This document shows, piece after piece, positions 9,007 through 18,164 of a DNA stretch of 64,000 bases. Source of the stretch: Mucilaginibacter ginsenosidivorans (GTDB taxonomy: Bacteria; Bacteroidota; Bacteroidia; Sphingobacteriales; Sphingobacteriaceae); contig NZ_CP042436.1 of the NCBI RefSeq assembly GCF_007971025.1, forward strand, positions 3,596,001 to 3,660,000, in the 5' to 3' direction. Made by a program: the position numbers and the translations under genes. The stretch's first letter is position 1, and every line of letters starts with the position of its first letter. The notes under the pieces are model-generated. The model made no database searches. It saw only the letters and a program-made list of their open reading frames with translations, and was not told where the DNA came from.

Positions 9007-10398
9007 TCAGACCAGTTTCATATTTACAGGGTCCCAATGGATCACTTTGTTCTGGAAATAGCTTTCGTTACAGGCCAGTGCAGGTGCCGCTGCCCTAAAC
9101 CCAAATATTGCATCTTCAACTACCGGTTTGCCTGTGCGCATGGAATCGAAGAAATTCACGAAATGGTCGTGGGATGAATCGGAACCTTCGGGTTGATGGT
9201 AAGTCGTAGTTTCGGATTTTGGTGTTTGTTTATCAGCGTCTGAATATTTTTTATTGTAATCGTCGGCTATAGCCTGCTGCATTGCTTTTGGATAAGTATC
9301 GAACGAATCCCAGCCGCCGTAACCAGGTGCTACCGGCATTTTGTTTTTATGTATGGTGAAACCCGTATCATCCGAAATATCGATAACACCTTCGGAGCCA
9401 ACAAACCGCGTGTAACCAACCTCGCCTTCGCCGCTTATAAAGTTAACCTGCAGTGATACCTGGAAAGCGGGGTGCTCAGGGCTATCGGGATAATGGATGA
9501 TGGCGTTCATTACATCCGGAACATTGCGCCCGTCTTTCCAGTAAACCAGGTCGCCAACGGAATAGATCTTGTCCGGCCCTTTGGAATTTGTTATAAAATG
9601 GATGCCCGAGATCAAATGCACAAAAAGGTCGCCGGCAACACCGGTACCGTATTCCCTGTAATTTCTCCAGCGGAAGAACCGGTTACTATCGTACGGAAGT
9701 TTTGTGCCCTCCGGCGCCTGAAAGGTATCCCAATCGACGGTTTGCGGAGATGCATCAAGCGGGATGGTGTACTGCCAGGCACCCAGGGCACTTTGCCGGT
9801 TAAATGATGCCTGGATACTGTTTAACTTCCCGATAGCACCTGCCTGGTAAAGTTCTTTAGCTTTGGCAAATGCCAGGCTGCTTACCCTTTGGCTGCCTAC
9901 CTGGAAAACCATTTTTGTTTCCTGCTGCACTTTTATTTCGTTAAGCCCTTCGCTAAGCAAATGCACCATAGGCTTTTCGCTGTATACGGCTTTGCCTTTT
10001 CGCATGGCGGCTTCAGCTATACGGCTGTGCCAGTTATCGCTTGTGGCTATCACCACTGCGTCGATGTCCTTGCGGTCGAGTATTTCGTGAAAATTCCTGG
10101 TAGTAAACAGGTCGTTGCCGTAAAGCTCTTTGGCGCGCGTTAACCTGCCGGTATACAGGTCGCAGCAAGCAGCAAGTTCAACACCGGGTACACTTAAAGC
10201 AGCACGGGTATCGTTAAAACCCATTATGCCCATGCCAATTGTAGCAATACGGATCTTGTCATTAGGCATTACACGCTTTTGCGCCTGTAATATCCTGCGT
10301 TCATGCTCTTCCTGCGCGGCCAGAGAGGTGAGGCCTGCTGACGTAAGCACTATTGTACTGCCTAATTGTTTCAAGAATTTCCTGCGGTCGGATGCCAT
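9007..10398 (-). CDS. Gfo/Idh/MocA-family oxidoreductase with Tat-like signal
   Basis: 463 residues. The N-terminus has a twin-arginine type leader (DRRKFLK followed by a hydrophobic stretch), so export by Tat is likely, as for many Bacteroidota members of this family. The nucleotide-binding fold starts with ATIGMGIMG (about residues 53-61), followed by the family motif SEKPM that supplies the catalytic-site Lys. The C-terminal half is the alpha/beta substrate domain. These enzymes oxidise or epimerise sugars and cyclitols using NAD(P), often bound tightly. The gene is divergent from the GH-D glycosidase at 10588 with about 190 nt between them, so a shared role in sugar handling is possible but not shown. 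Confidence 0.9.
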   Translation of the reverse strand: MASDRRKFLKQLGSTIVLTSAGLTSLAAQEEHERRILQAQKRVMPNDKIRIATIGMGIMGFNDTRAALSVPGVELAACCDLYTGRLTRAKELYGNDLFTTRNFHEILDRKDIDAVVIATSDNWHSRIAEAAMRKGKAVYSEKPMVHLLSEGLNEIKVQQETKMVFQVGSQRVSSLAFAKAKELYQAGAIGKLNSIQASFNRQSALGAWQYTIPLDASPQTVDWDTFQAPEGTKLPYDSNRFFRWRNYREYGTGVAGDLFVHLISGIHFITNSKGPDKIYSVGDLVYWKDGRNVPDVMNAIIHYPDSPEHPAFQVSLQVNFISGEGEVGYTRFVGSEGVIDISDDTGFTIHKNKMPVAPGYGGWDSFDTYPKAMQQAIADDYNKKYSDADKQTPKSETTTYHQPEGSDSSHDHFVNFFDSMRTGKPVVEDAIFGFRAAAPALACNESYFQNKVIHWDPVNMKLV

Positions 10399-10587
10399 GA
10401 CTTTTTTGTTTGATTAAAACCCGTAAAATTTACAATTGATGATGCTTTACCGTGAAGCAACGGCGCATTTAGCTAAGCAAACGCAATATATAAAGTTTGA
10501 TCAGCTCTTTTCCAAATTAATTAAATTTAATTTGCAAGCAAAAGATTTACCGATTTTGTTAATTTCACCTGCCAATTTTTTCCCCTG

Positions 10588-12252
10588 ATGAACAGACGTC
10601 ATTTCGTAAAACTATCCACAGCCACAGGTGCGGTGCTTATTTTTAATCGCTTAACCTCCTATGCGGATACTAATCTTCCAGTAGTCAATATGCCCGACGA
10701 AATTTGGGGGAAATCGGGAACCAATTGGTTTAAGCTTAAATCATCAAACGGATCGGTATTTACTTATAAGGATATCCGGGTTAGACTCAGTCACAACAGC
10801 GGGGCGTTATCAGCCTTTGTTTCGTCACCGGCGATGGAATTGAATGCAGTACGTGCCAAATGGCGCCATCAAGAGGCTCCTTTGGTTAAAATATTTGGTG
10901 ACCATTGGGAACGCTCGTATGGTGACCTGCAATGGACATTGAATTATATCATGAAAAAGTGCCCGTGGTACATGATGATCAATGACGGGATATCGACGAC
11001 AGGATATGGTGTGAAGACCGGCTGTAACACGATATGCTGGTGGGCCCTAACCGGTAATTCGATCGAACTGGTTATGGATACCGCTTCGGGTGGAGTGGGG
11101 GTGCAGTTGGGACAACGCGAACTGCACGCGGCTGATATTATTACAACAAAAAGCGCCCATGGTGAATCTGCATTTGCAACAACGCAGCGTTTTTGCAAAA
11201 CGATGTGCCCAAACCCGAGATTAACGCAAAAACCTGTTTACGGTATTAACGATTGGTATTTTGCTTATGGCAATAATTCGGCTGAACTGATAAAGCAGAT
11301 AACTGGGTTGATGACCGACCTGGCGACAGATACCGGTAACCGGCCTTTTTCGGTGATCGATGCCGGTTGGGCCACGTACTCGCCTTTGTTACCGGGCGAT
11401 GGCGGTTTTATGGATGATTTTTCCAAACCGAATGAAAAATTCGGAGATATGACCAAGATGGCCGATGATATCAAGAAACTGGGTATGCAGCCCGGTTTAT
11501 GGACCCGGGCGCTTTGTGCCAAACATGATGATCCAAAAACCTTATTACTGCCATCCATCCCCGGCAGGGATGACCCAAAGTCGCCTATACTCGATCCGAC
11601 CATTGCTGAAAATACGGCGCGAGTGAAACATAATATCTCGCTGTACAAACAATGGGGCTACAAACTGGTGAAGCATGATTATACTACCTATGATATTATG
11701 GGCAAGTGGGGTTTCCAGATGACGGACACACTTACTGCGCCGGGATGGAGTTTTTATGATAAAACAAAAACGACAGCTGAAATAATGAATGAGCTGTACG
11801 GCGCTATTCGCGAGGCGGCCGATGATATGTATGTTATAGGATGCAATACGGTGAGTCATTTGTCGGCAGGTGTGTTTGAATTGAACCGTATAGGCGACGA
11901 TACAAGCGGGAAGCAATGGGAGCGAACGCGTAAAATGGGGGTAAATACACTTGGTTTCAGGATACCGCAGCATAACGCTTTTTATGCGACTGATGCCGAT
12001 TGTGTGGGCCTTACCAATGATATCCCCTGGGAAAAGAATAAGCAGTGGATGCAATTGGTAGCTGAAAGCGGGACGCCTTTATTTGTTTCGCCAGATCCTG
12101 CGGCACTGCACGAAGAACAGAAAGCTTTTATCAAACTAAGTTTTACCCAGGCAGCCAAAGTACAGCCAACCGGCGAGCCGCTGGACTGGATGAATAACCA
12201 GTTACCGGCAAAGTGGAAGCTGAATGGGAGAGAGGTGGATTTTGAGTGGTAA
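10588..12252 (+). CDS. Clan GH-D alpha-galactosidase-like glycoside hydrolase, Tat-type leader
   Basis: 554 residues beginning MNRRHFVKLS, a twin-arginine leader pattern. A beta-rich N-terminal part is followed by a TIM-barrel (about residues 215-500). Two segments resemble the catalytic motifs of clan GH-D (GH27/GH36): KHDYTTYD, where the Asp after K-x would be the nucleophile, and RIGDDTSG, an R-x-x-D motif that would hold the acid/base. The substrate is probably an alpha-galactoside, but the protein is divergent and the exact family is not certain. It is divergent from the Tat-type oxidoreductase, the only nearby candidate for a functional partner. Confidence 0.72.
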   Translation: MNRRHFVKLSTATGAVLIFNRLTSYADTNLPVVNMPDEIWGKSGTNWFKLKSSNGSVFTYKDIRVRLSHNSGALSAFVSSPAMELNAVRAKWRHQEAPLVKIFGDHWERSYGDLQWTLNYIMKKCPWYMMINDGISTTGYGVKTGCNTICWWALTGNSIELVMDTASGGVGVQLGQRELHAADIITTKSAHGESAFATTQRFCKTMCPNPRLTQKPVYGINDWYFAYGNNSAELIKQITGLMTDLATDTGNRPFSVIDAGWATYSPLLPGDGGFMDDFSKPNEKFGDMTKMADDIKKLGMQPGLWTRALCAKHDDPKTLLLPSIPGRDDPKSPILDPTIAENTARVKHNISLYKQWGYKLVKHDYTTYDIMGKWGFQMTDTLTAPGWSFYDKTKTTAEIMNELYGAIREAADDMYVIGCNTVSHLSAGVFELNRIGDDTSGKQWERTRKMGVNTLGFRIPQHNAFYATDADCVGLTNDIPWEKNKQWMQLVAESGTPLFVSPDPAALHEEQKAFIKLSFTQAAKVQPTGEPLDWMNNQLPAKWKLNGREVDFEW

Positions 12253-12322
12253 TAAGAAGATTTCGACTACGTTTCGGGTTTTAATCAGTAAGTGATTATT
12301 TATCTTCGGCTATCAATTAACA

Positions 12323-13429
12323 ATGGAAGCCAGGCAAAATACTTCATACCGCAAGATCATCCACATCGACATGGATGCGTTTTACGCATCAGTGGAGCAG
12401 CGGGATAACCCTGAATATCGTGGCAAGCCGATAGCCGTCGGCGGTTCGCCGGAAGGCCGGGGCGGGGTAGTTGCCACTGCCAGTTATGAGGCGAGGAAAT
12501 TTGGCGTGCGGTCGGCAATGTCGTCCAAAAAAGCATTGCAGCTTTGTCCATACATTATCTTCGTCAAACCAAGGTTTGCGGCGTATAAAGAAGTATCGCA
12601 AAAGATAAGAGAGATATTCAGGCGCCACACCGACCTGATCGAACCGCTGTCACTTGATGAAGCTTATCTTGATGTAACCGAAGATAAACAGGGCGTTGGC
12701 TCGGCCATTGATATTGCGAAGCAGATCAAACAGGCTATTAAAGATGAATTACAGTTAACAGCTTCCGCCGGCGTATCCATTAATAAGTTTGTAGCCAAGA
12801 TCGCTTCTGATATCAATAAACCCGACGGTATGACGTTTATTGGCCCGTCATCCGTAGAAAGTTTTATGGAGAAGTTGCCGGTAGAAAAATTCTTTGGTGT
12901 TGGTAAGGTAACAGCAGATAAGATGAAAGGGATGGGCCTGCATACCGGCGCTGATCTGAAAAAGCTAAGTGAAGATGAAATGGTAAAACATTTTGGCAAG
13001 GCCGGGCGATTTTATTACCAGATTACACGTGGTATTGACGGCCGTGAAGTACAGCCTAACCGCGAAACCAAATCGATAGGGGCAGAGGACACTTTTCCGT
13101 ACGACCTCACTGAAATTGATGAGATGTACAACGAGATAGACAAGATATCACAAACTGTTGCAAGCCGGCTTAAGCTATACAATCTGAAAGGACGAACCGT
13201 CACCCTTAAGATAAAATACAACGATTTCAGGCAGATAACCCGTAACCAATCATTTGCGGAACCCATAGGCGATTTGACCACCATAGGCGAAACGGCCAAG
13301 AAACTATTACTGAATACACAACCCGAAGATGCGAGGATACGACTATTGGGTGTTACCTTATCTAATTTTGGAGAACTGCAAACCAGGGAAAGAAATATCT
13401 CAGATCCCGGTCAGCTTAGCTTATTCTAA
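12323..13429 (+). CDS. dinB: DNA polymerase IV (Y-family translesion polymerase)
   Basis: 368 residues, full length for DinB. The catalytic carboxylates are visible as Asp16 in HIDMDAFYASVE and Asp112-Glu113 in SLDEAYLD. The thumb helix-hairpin-helix region (KFFGVGKVTADKMKGMG) and the little-finger domain follow. The protein ends QLSLF, a near-perfect beta-clamp binding motif that recruits the polymerase to stalled forks. It bypasses damaged bases with low fidelity in the cytoplasm. It stands alone between a glycosidase and an unrelated cluster; TATCTTCG at 12301-12308 resembles a -7 element but no SOS box could be recognised. Confidence 0.97.
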   Translation: MEARQNTSYRKIIHIDMDAFYASVEQRDNPEYRGKPIAVGGSPEGRGGVVATASYEARKFGVRSAMSSKKALQLCPYIIFVKPRFAAYKEVSQKIREIFRRHTDLIEPLSLDEAYLDVTEDKQGVGSAIDIAKQIKQAIKDELQLTASAGVSINKFVAKIASDINKPDGMTFIGPSSVESFMEKLPVEKFFGVGKVTADKMKGMGLHTGADLKKLSEDEMVKHFGKAGRFYYQITRGIDGREVQPNRETKSIGAEDTFPYDLTEIDEMYNEIDKISQTVASRLKLYNLKGRTVTLKIKYNDFRQITRNQSFAEPIGDLTTIGETAKKLLLNTQPEDARIRLLGVTLSNFGELQTRERNISDPGQLSLF

Positions 13430-13555
13430 GCTTCATTAACAGGGTTGAGGCCAGCCTGACCGTCATAAATATTGGCAAATTGTAACAAATTACTTGCATT
13501 TAAGTTTTTGATTCCATATTTTCACCGTCAAATAACCATTGATTATAAACTTTTC

Positions 13556-14107
13556 TTGAAAAAACTGGTTGCCATAGTACTCCTCGGAGCCCATCTTTTT
13601 ATGTTGGGAGGTTACACGTTGGTGTTCCAGTATTTCATTCAACGGTCGGATGTCGAGATCGTAAAACGGATGTACGACAACAAGGAAAGTTCAGCAAAAC
13701 TTATCGAATTAAAAGTGCCCGTTCATATGCCAACCATACAGGACTGGGCTGATTATGAGCACATTACTGGTCAGATTCAACTGAGCGACGGCTATTACAA
13801 TTACGTAGGCATAAAAATGACAAGGGATACCATGTCGTTGCTTTGCTTACCAAACCATGTTAAAGATAAGCTTGTAAAAGCTAACCTGATTATTGCCAAA
13901 GACATTAACGATGTGCCTTTGAGTAAAAAGGGCGCTGCGCCGGTCACTAAAAAATTGATTGAGTTATACAACGAACCTTACCAGCTGTTAAAAGACGACA
14001 ACCGGTCATTTACAGAGCTGGCTAAACCCATAGCTTACCATTCAGTACAACACCCCGACCATCCTTATATCGAGTCGCCTGGCAAACCGCCAAACACTTC
14101 CTGCTGA
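13556..14107 (+). CDS. Small membrane-anchored protein of unknown function
   Basis: About 183 residues from a TTG start at 13556 (TTG AAA AAA CTG, giving a Lys-Lys signal/anchor start); an in-frame TTG at 13472 would add 28 residues before the hydrophobic stretch and is less likely. A single transmembrane or signal segment (roughly residues 4-24, KLVAIVLLGAHLF) is followed by a soluble domain containing LKVPVHMPTIQDWADYE, and a Pro-rich tail. I recognise the layout from Bacteroidota hypothetical proteins but know no function. It is the first gene of a same-strand series with outer-membrane and haloperoxidase-like proteins, so an envelope role is plausible. Confidence 0.72.
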   Translation: MKKLVAIVLLGAHLFMLGGYTLVFQYFIQRSDVEIVKRMYDNKESSAKLIELKVPVHMPTIQDWADYEHITGQIQLSDGYYNYVGIKMTRDTMSLLCLPNHVKDKLVKANLIIAKDINDVPLSKKGAAPVTKKLIELYNEPYQLLKDDNRSFTELAKPIAYHSVQHPDHPYIESPGKPPNTSC

Positions 14108-14302
14108 AACTGCTGTTAGCTTCAAACATGTTTCATTTACCTTTTTCAGGTAACTGATATGTATTTCCATTTACGATAGGAAATGTAGCATATAGCGGTT
14201 TTTACACGCAACAGCTTTTCGTGGCTTGCCTTTACCCGGCATGTGTGGCTGTTTGAACTTGCATCCATTAAAATCAAAATTTAATAATTAATTAAAAGAT
14301 AA

Positions 14303-15259
14303 ATGAAATCTTTTTACAAGCATTTTTATAAATGCACCGCAGTTTTTAGCTGTATTTTATTATGGTGTTATTCCGCATCGGCTCAAATGGAAAACGACGG
14401 TATAATGATACCTAAAAATTATATATGCGCCGGAGTATCCTACAGCACTTCCAATTGGACAAACTACTGGGAGGGAACTTTTAAACGAGACAACGGCAAT
14501 ATAGGAACGCTTAACACCCAGGCTATCGGTATCGGGGCCACTTACGGCATTACCAACAATGTAATAGCCACCTTAAGCGTGCCGTACGTTACAACACATG
14601 CATCGGCGGGAACGCTTCATGGCGAAAAAGGTATACAGGATCTGTCCCTCAATGTAAAATGGAAGGCCTATCAGTTTAAATCCGGAAGTAATAAATTGAC
14701 CTTTTTTGCCAGTGTGACAGGTTCTATCCCTGTCAATAATTACGAAGCTGACTTTGTTCCGCTTGCGCTGGGCAGTCATAGTAAAAACTTCACCGGCCGG
14801 TTGGTGGTCGACTATCTCCATGGCAAGGTATTTTTCACCGGCTCGGGAGCATATACAACAAGGAGTAACATCACGATCGACAGGAATTCATACTATACTA
14901 CGCATCTTATTTACAGCGACCAGGTAGAATTACCTAATATGAGCGATTACAATTTCAGGGCAGGTTATCGCAGCAAATATTTTATTGCAGAGGCGGTTGG
15001 CGATATAAGCACTTCATTAGGTGGCTTTGATATCCGCAAGAACGATATGCCTTTTCCAAGTAACAGGATGAATATGACCAGTGTAGGGATAAACCTGAGG
15101 TTTCGATTGAAATCTTTCTATGGGCTCGAGCTGACCGCAGGCGATCAATATGTAACCAATGGGAGAAATGTTGGCCAAAGTAATATTATTCACAGTAGCC
15201 TCACTTACATATTCGGTCTTTCAAAAAAACAACCGCAGGTTAATTACAATAAAAACTAA
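14303..15259 (+). CDS. Outer-membrane beta-barrel protein (Phenol_MetA_deg-like)
   Basis: 318 residues with a signal peptide ending near SASAQ. The rest consists of alternating, aromatic-ended beta strands typical of a barrel, including GATYGITNNVIATLSVPYV and GIQDLSLNVKWKAYQF, which resemble the MetA-pathway/transporter-like barrel family. It probably sits in the outer membrane, as a channel or a passive barrel. The haloperoxidase-like lipoprotein gene starts 4 nt after its stop, arguing for one operon. The upstream 195 nt hold no gene; they are AT-rich near the start (AATTAATTAAAAGATAA) and could carry a promoter. Confidence 0.78.
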   Translation: MKSFYKHFYKCTAVFSCILLWCYSASAQMENDGIMIPKNYICAGVSYSTSNWTNYWEGTFKRDNGNIGTLNTQAIGIGATYGITNNVIATLSVPYVTTHASAGTLHGEKGIQDLSLNVKWKAYQFKSGSNKLTFFASVTGSIPVNNYEADFVPLALGSHSKNFTGRLVVDYLHGKVFFTGSGAYTTRSNITIDRNSYYTTHLIYSDQVELPNMSDYNFRAGYRSKYFIAEAVGDISTSLGGFDIRKNDMPFPSNRMNMTSVGINLRFRLKSFYGLELTAGDQYVTNGRNVGQSNIIHSSLTYIFGLSKKQPQVNYNKN

Positions 15260-15263
15260 AGCG

Positions 15264-16829
15264 ATGAAAACAATTTTACGATATTCTATTATTTTATTTT
15301 TTGCGGTTGTGGCTTCCTTTTTCACTTCATGCAAAAAGGATATTATCGACCGGACCACTGTGTACCCGGCCCTTGCACCGTCAAATCTTGACCTGAATGC
15401 CGATACATGGAAACCTGTACTTATAACCGATCCGGAGGCATTCAGCGTTCCTGCGCCAGATGCAGTTAATTCACCAGCATATATCGCCGATCTGAACGAG
15501 ATAAAAGGTTACCAGAGAAACCTGACGAGTGATCAACGCGCAATAATCAAGTATTGGAGCGCCGGTGCAGTATTACGGTGGAATCAAATTTTGCGCCAAT
15601 TGGTGGCAAAATACAATCTTGCACCGTATCAAAATCCAGATGGTACCTACCCGGCTCCAAGCTCGGCTAATCCATTTAATTACCCGCAATTCCCATTTTC
15701 AAACCCGCCGTTTGCAGCCAGGGCGTATGCCTATGTGAGCGCAGCGCAGTATGACGCTTTGATCGCCGCCTATCATTTCAAGAAACTTTATAACAGGCCG
15801 GCACCTTATAAAAATGATGCGGGTATCCAGGCATTAATTCCGCAATCCGATCTGCCTTCGTATCCAAGCGAGGACGCTGTTGTATCTGGCGCAGCTGTTG
15901 AGATGATGAAATTACTTTTCCCAACGGAGATAGCTTATATAGAACAAAAAGCAGCTGAAGAGAAACAATACCGCGTTATGGCCGGTGCAAATGTGAGAGG
16001 TGAATTGGATGCTGGTGAATCACTGGGAAAACAGGTAGCTGATGTATTTACGGCCCGTGCACGTACGGATAAAGCCGGAGCGGCAATTGGCACCCCTGCT
16101 TACTGGGCGCAATTGGCAACACAAACTACAGCAAAAGGTGAGATAGCCTGGATAAGTTTGGAAAGCCCAAGGAGGCCGCCGATGCTTCCATTGTTTACTA
16201 AAGTGAAGCCATTTTTGTTTGATACGCTGACAGTTGTTGCATTAAGGCCGGGGCCGCCACATGCTACTGGTTCGGCAGAATTTAAGAAGGACAATGATGA
16301 AGTACTAAGTTATACTAAAAATGCTACAAGGGCCAATAAAGACCTGACAGCTTTCTGGGCCGATGGTATAGGTACCTATACTCCACCGGGACATTGGAAT
16401 GCTATTGCTGCTGATGAATTCGTCAAGCAAAATTACAGCGAAGTGCGTTGGGCGCGAAATTTTGCCCTGCTGAATATGGCCGAAATGGATGCAGCCATCG
16501 TTTGCTGGGACACCAAGTATTTCTATTTTAATCCGCGCCCAACCCAAATAAATGATCAGATCAAAACACTGACCGGCATACCCAATTTCCCGTCATATAG
16601 CTCAGGTCACTCCAATTTTAGCGCTGCTGCGGCTACCGTTCTTACGTATTTATTACCCGACCGTGGTAACAAATTTACCAATATGGCGCAGCAGGCAGCA
16701 CTTTCAAGATTTGTTAGTGGTATTCATACACGCCAGGATATAGAAGTGGGCCTGATGACGGGCGCGGAAGTCGGCCAGTATGCGGTTCAGAGGGGAATGT
16801 CGGACGGGGCCGGTATAAGCAGTAATTAA
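15264..16829 (+). CDS. Vanadium-dependent haloperoxidase / PAP2-fold lipoprotein (copy 2)
   Basis: 521 residues from the ATG at 15264; the frame is open further upstream (to 15159) but that part overlaps the barrel gene and the 15264 start gives a proper lipoprotein signal (VVASFFTSC, lipobox Cys). All three family motifs are exact: K418-x6-R425-P, SGH with His449, and S481-R482-x5-His488-x3-Asp492. Of the three copies in the window this best matches the classical vanadium-site pattern. Predicted to be anchored in the periplasm or on the outer membrane, oxidising halides with peroxide, or alternatively acting as a phosphatase. It lies 4 nt after the barrel gene and 14 nt before copy 3. Confidence 0.88.
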   Translation: MKTILRYSIILFFAVVASFFTSCKKDIIDRTTVYPALAPSNLDLNADTWKPVLITDPEAFSVPAPDAVNSPAYIADLNEIKGYQRNLTSDQRAIIKYWSAGAVLRWNQILRQLVAKYNLAPYQNPDGTYPAPSSANPFNYPQFPFSNPPFAARAYAYVSAAQYDALIAAYHFKKLYNRPAPYKNDAGIQALIPQSDLPSYPSEDAVVSGAAVEMMKLLFPTEIAYIEQKAAEEKQYRVMAGANVRGELDAGESLGKQVADVFTARARTDKAGAAIGTPAYWAQLATQTTAKGEIAWISLESPRRPPMLPLFTKVKPFLFDTLTVVALRPGPPHATGSAEFKKDNDEVLSYTKNATRANKDLTAFWADGIGTYTPPGHWNAIAADEFVKQNYSEVRWARNFALLNMAEMDAAIVCWDTKYFYFNPRPTQINDQIKTLTGIPNFPSYSSGHSNFSAAAATVLTYLLPDRGNKFTNMAQQAALSRFVSGIHTRQDIEVGLMTGAEVGQYAVQRGMSDGAGISSN

Positions 16830-16843
16830 TAAACTATTTTGTA

Positions 16844-18157
16844 ATGAAGTTTCTAAATAAGATCGGGTTATTAGTCATTTGTGTGGTATTGGGCTCCTGC
16901 ACCCGCAAGAGCACCTTACCGCCGGGTGCCGATGTTTTGCATGCCAATGAAGATGCGCTGACACAGGTGATCATCTACGATGTATTCACCCCGCCTGTAG
17001 CCAGCCGGATTTACGGCTATACCAACCTGGCCAGCTACGAAGCCATGCGTTATGCCGACCCGAAACTGGCCTCGATCACCGCACAGTTGCGCGACTTTGA
17101 GAAAATGCCCGAACCACAGAAAGGCAAAAGCTACAACTATGTGCTGGCAGCCACTAAAGCCTTTTTCACCGTTGCTCATAAGGTCACCTTCTCCATCGAT
17201 ACGCTGAAAAGATACGAGGACAAGGTATACGGAGAATATAAAGACGCCCTGCCCGATTCCACCTATACCAATTCGATGCAGCTGGGCGAACAGATCGGCA
17301 ACACGGTACTGAAACGGGCCATGAAGGACGATTACCCCCAAACCCGTGGCAAACCCAAATACCTGGGCAGCAACAGCCCGGGCAAATGGCGCCCCACACC
17401 ACCCGATTATATGGATGGGGTAGAATACTGCTGGGGCGATATGCGCCCGCTGCTGGTCGAATCATCCAAAATACTGATGCCGCCACCGCCGCCGCCCTAC
17501 AGCGAGGATACGACAAGCGCCTTCTTTAAACAGGCCAAACAGGTTTACGACACCAACAAGCACCTGACCAAAGAACAGGAAACGATAGCCCGTTACTGGG
17601 ACGATAACCCCTTTGTGGTAATGCACAACGGGCACATGATGTTTGCCGACAAGAAGATCACCCCGGGAGGCCACTGGATCGGCATCACCACGATAGCGTG
17701 CAGGCAAAGCAAAGCCAGCGCCACCAAAACGGCCCAGGCCTATGCCCTGACCTCGATCGCCCTGTTCGAATCGTTCATCACCTGCTGGGAAGTAAAATAC
17801 ACCTATGCCTATGTAAGGCCGGTAACGGTGATCAACGAAAAGGTGGACCACAACTGGCTGCCGCTGCTGCAAACCCCGCCCTTCCCGGAATACACGGCAG
17901 GGCACAGCACCATATCAGCAGCATCGGCGGTGGTACTGACGCATGAATTTGGCGACAACTATGCTTTTCATGACACCAGCGACCTGAAATACATCGGCCT
18001 GCAGCGGGACTTCAAATCGTTCATCAAGGCCTCGGACGAGACGGCAATGAGCCGGTTCTATGGCGGCATACACTACCTGAACAGTTCGCTGCTGGGGGCC
18101 AAACAAGGTAAACAGGTAGGGGAACTCATTTGGCAAAAACTAAAACTGAATAACTGA
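16844..18157 (+). CDS. Vanadium-dependent haloperoxidase / PAP2-fold lipoprotein (copy 3, GC-rich)
   Basis: 437 residues with a lipoprotein signal (VVLGSC). Motifs: K318-x6-R325-P, FPEYTAGHS with His354, and SRFYGGIH with Arg404 and His410; Asp is absent four residues after His410. It is closer to copy 1 (4631-5983) than to its neighbour copy 2. Base use differs from the neighbours: by hand count the rows 17281-17340 and 17821-17880 hold 35 and 36 G/C of 60, against 28 of 60 for row 15481-15540 in copy 2, and codons strongly favour CTG, ACC and GCC. This suggests later acquisition or a separate codon history. The DoxX-like gene follows after 7 nt. Confidence 0.88.
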   Translation: MKFLNKIGLLVICVVLGSCTRKSTLPPGADVLHANEDALTQVIIYDVFTPPVASRIYGYTNLASYEAMRYADPKLASITAQLRDFEKMPEPQKGKSYNYVLAATKAFFTVAHKVTFSIDTLKRYEDKVYGEYKDALPDSTYTNSMQLGEQIGNTVLKRAMKDDYPQTRGKPKYLGSNSPGKWRPTPPDYMDGVEYCWGDMRPLLVESSKILMPPPPPPYSEDTTSAFFKQAKQVYDTNKHLTKEQETIARYWDDNPFVVMHNGHMMFADKKITPGGHWIGITTIACRQSKASATKTAQAYALTSIALFESFITCWEVKYTYAYVRPVTVINEKVDHNWLPLLQTPPFPEYTAGHSTISAASAVVLTHEFGDNYAFHDTSDLKYIGLQRDFKSFIKASDETAMSRFYGGIHYLNSSLLGAKQGKQVGELIWQKLKLNN

Positions 18158-18164
18158 TAAAAGC

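Noticed and set aside
15159..15263. Upstream extension of haloperoxidase-like copy 2
   Set aside because: It overlaps the end of the barrel gene and would bury the lipoprotein signal; the ATG at 15264 gives a proper lipobox.
17462..17905. Long open frame on the minus strand inside the GC-rich haloperoxidase-like gene (also 16916-17341 and 17184-17516)
   Set aside because: It is a by-product of GC-rich codons in the real gene; no signal peptide, domain or start context, and composition rich in Arg, Val and Gly is typical of antisense shadows.
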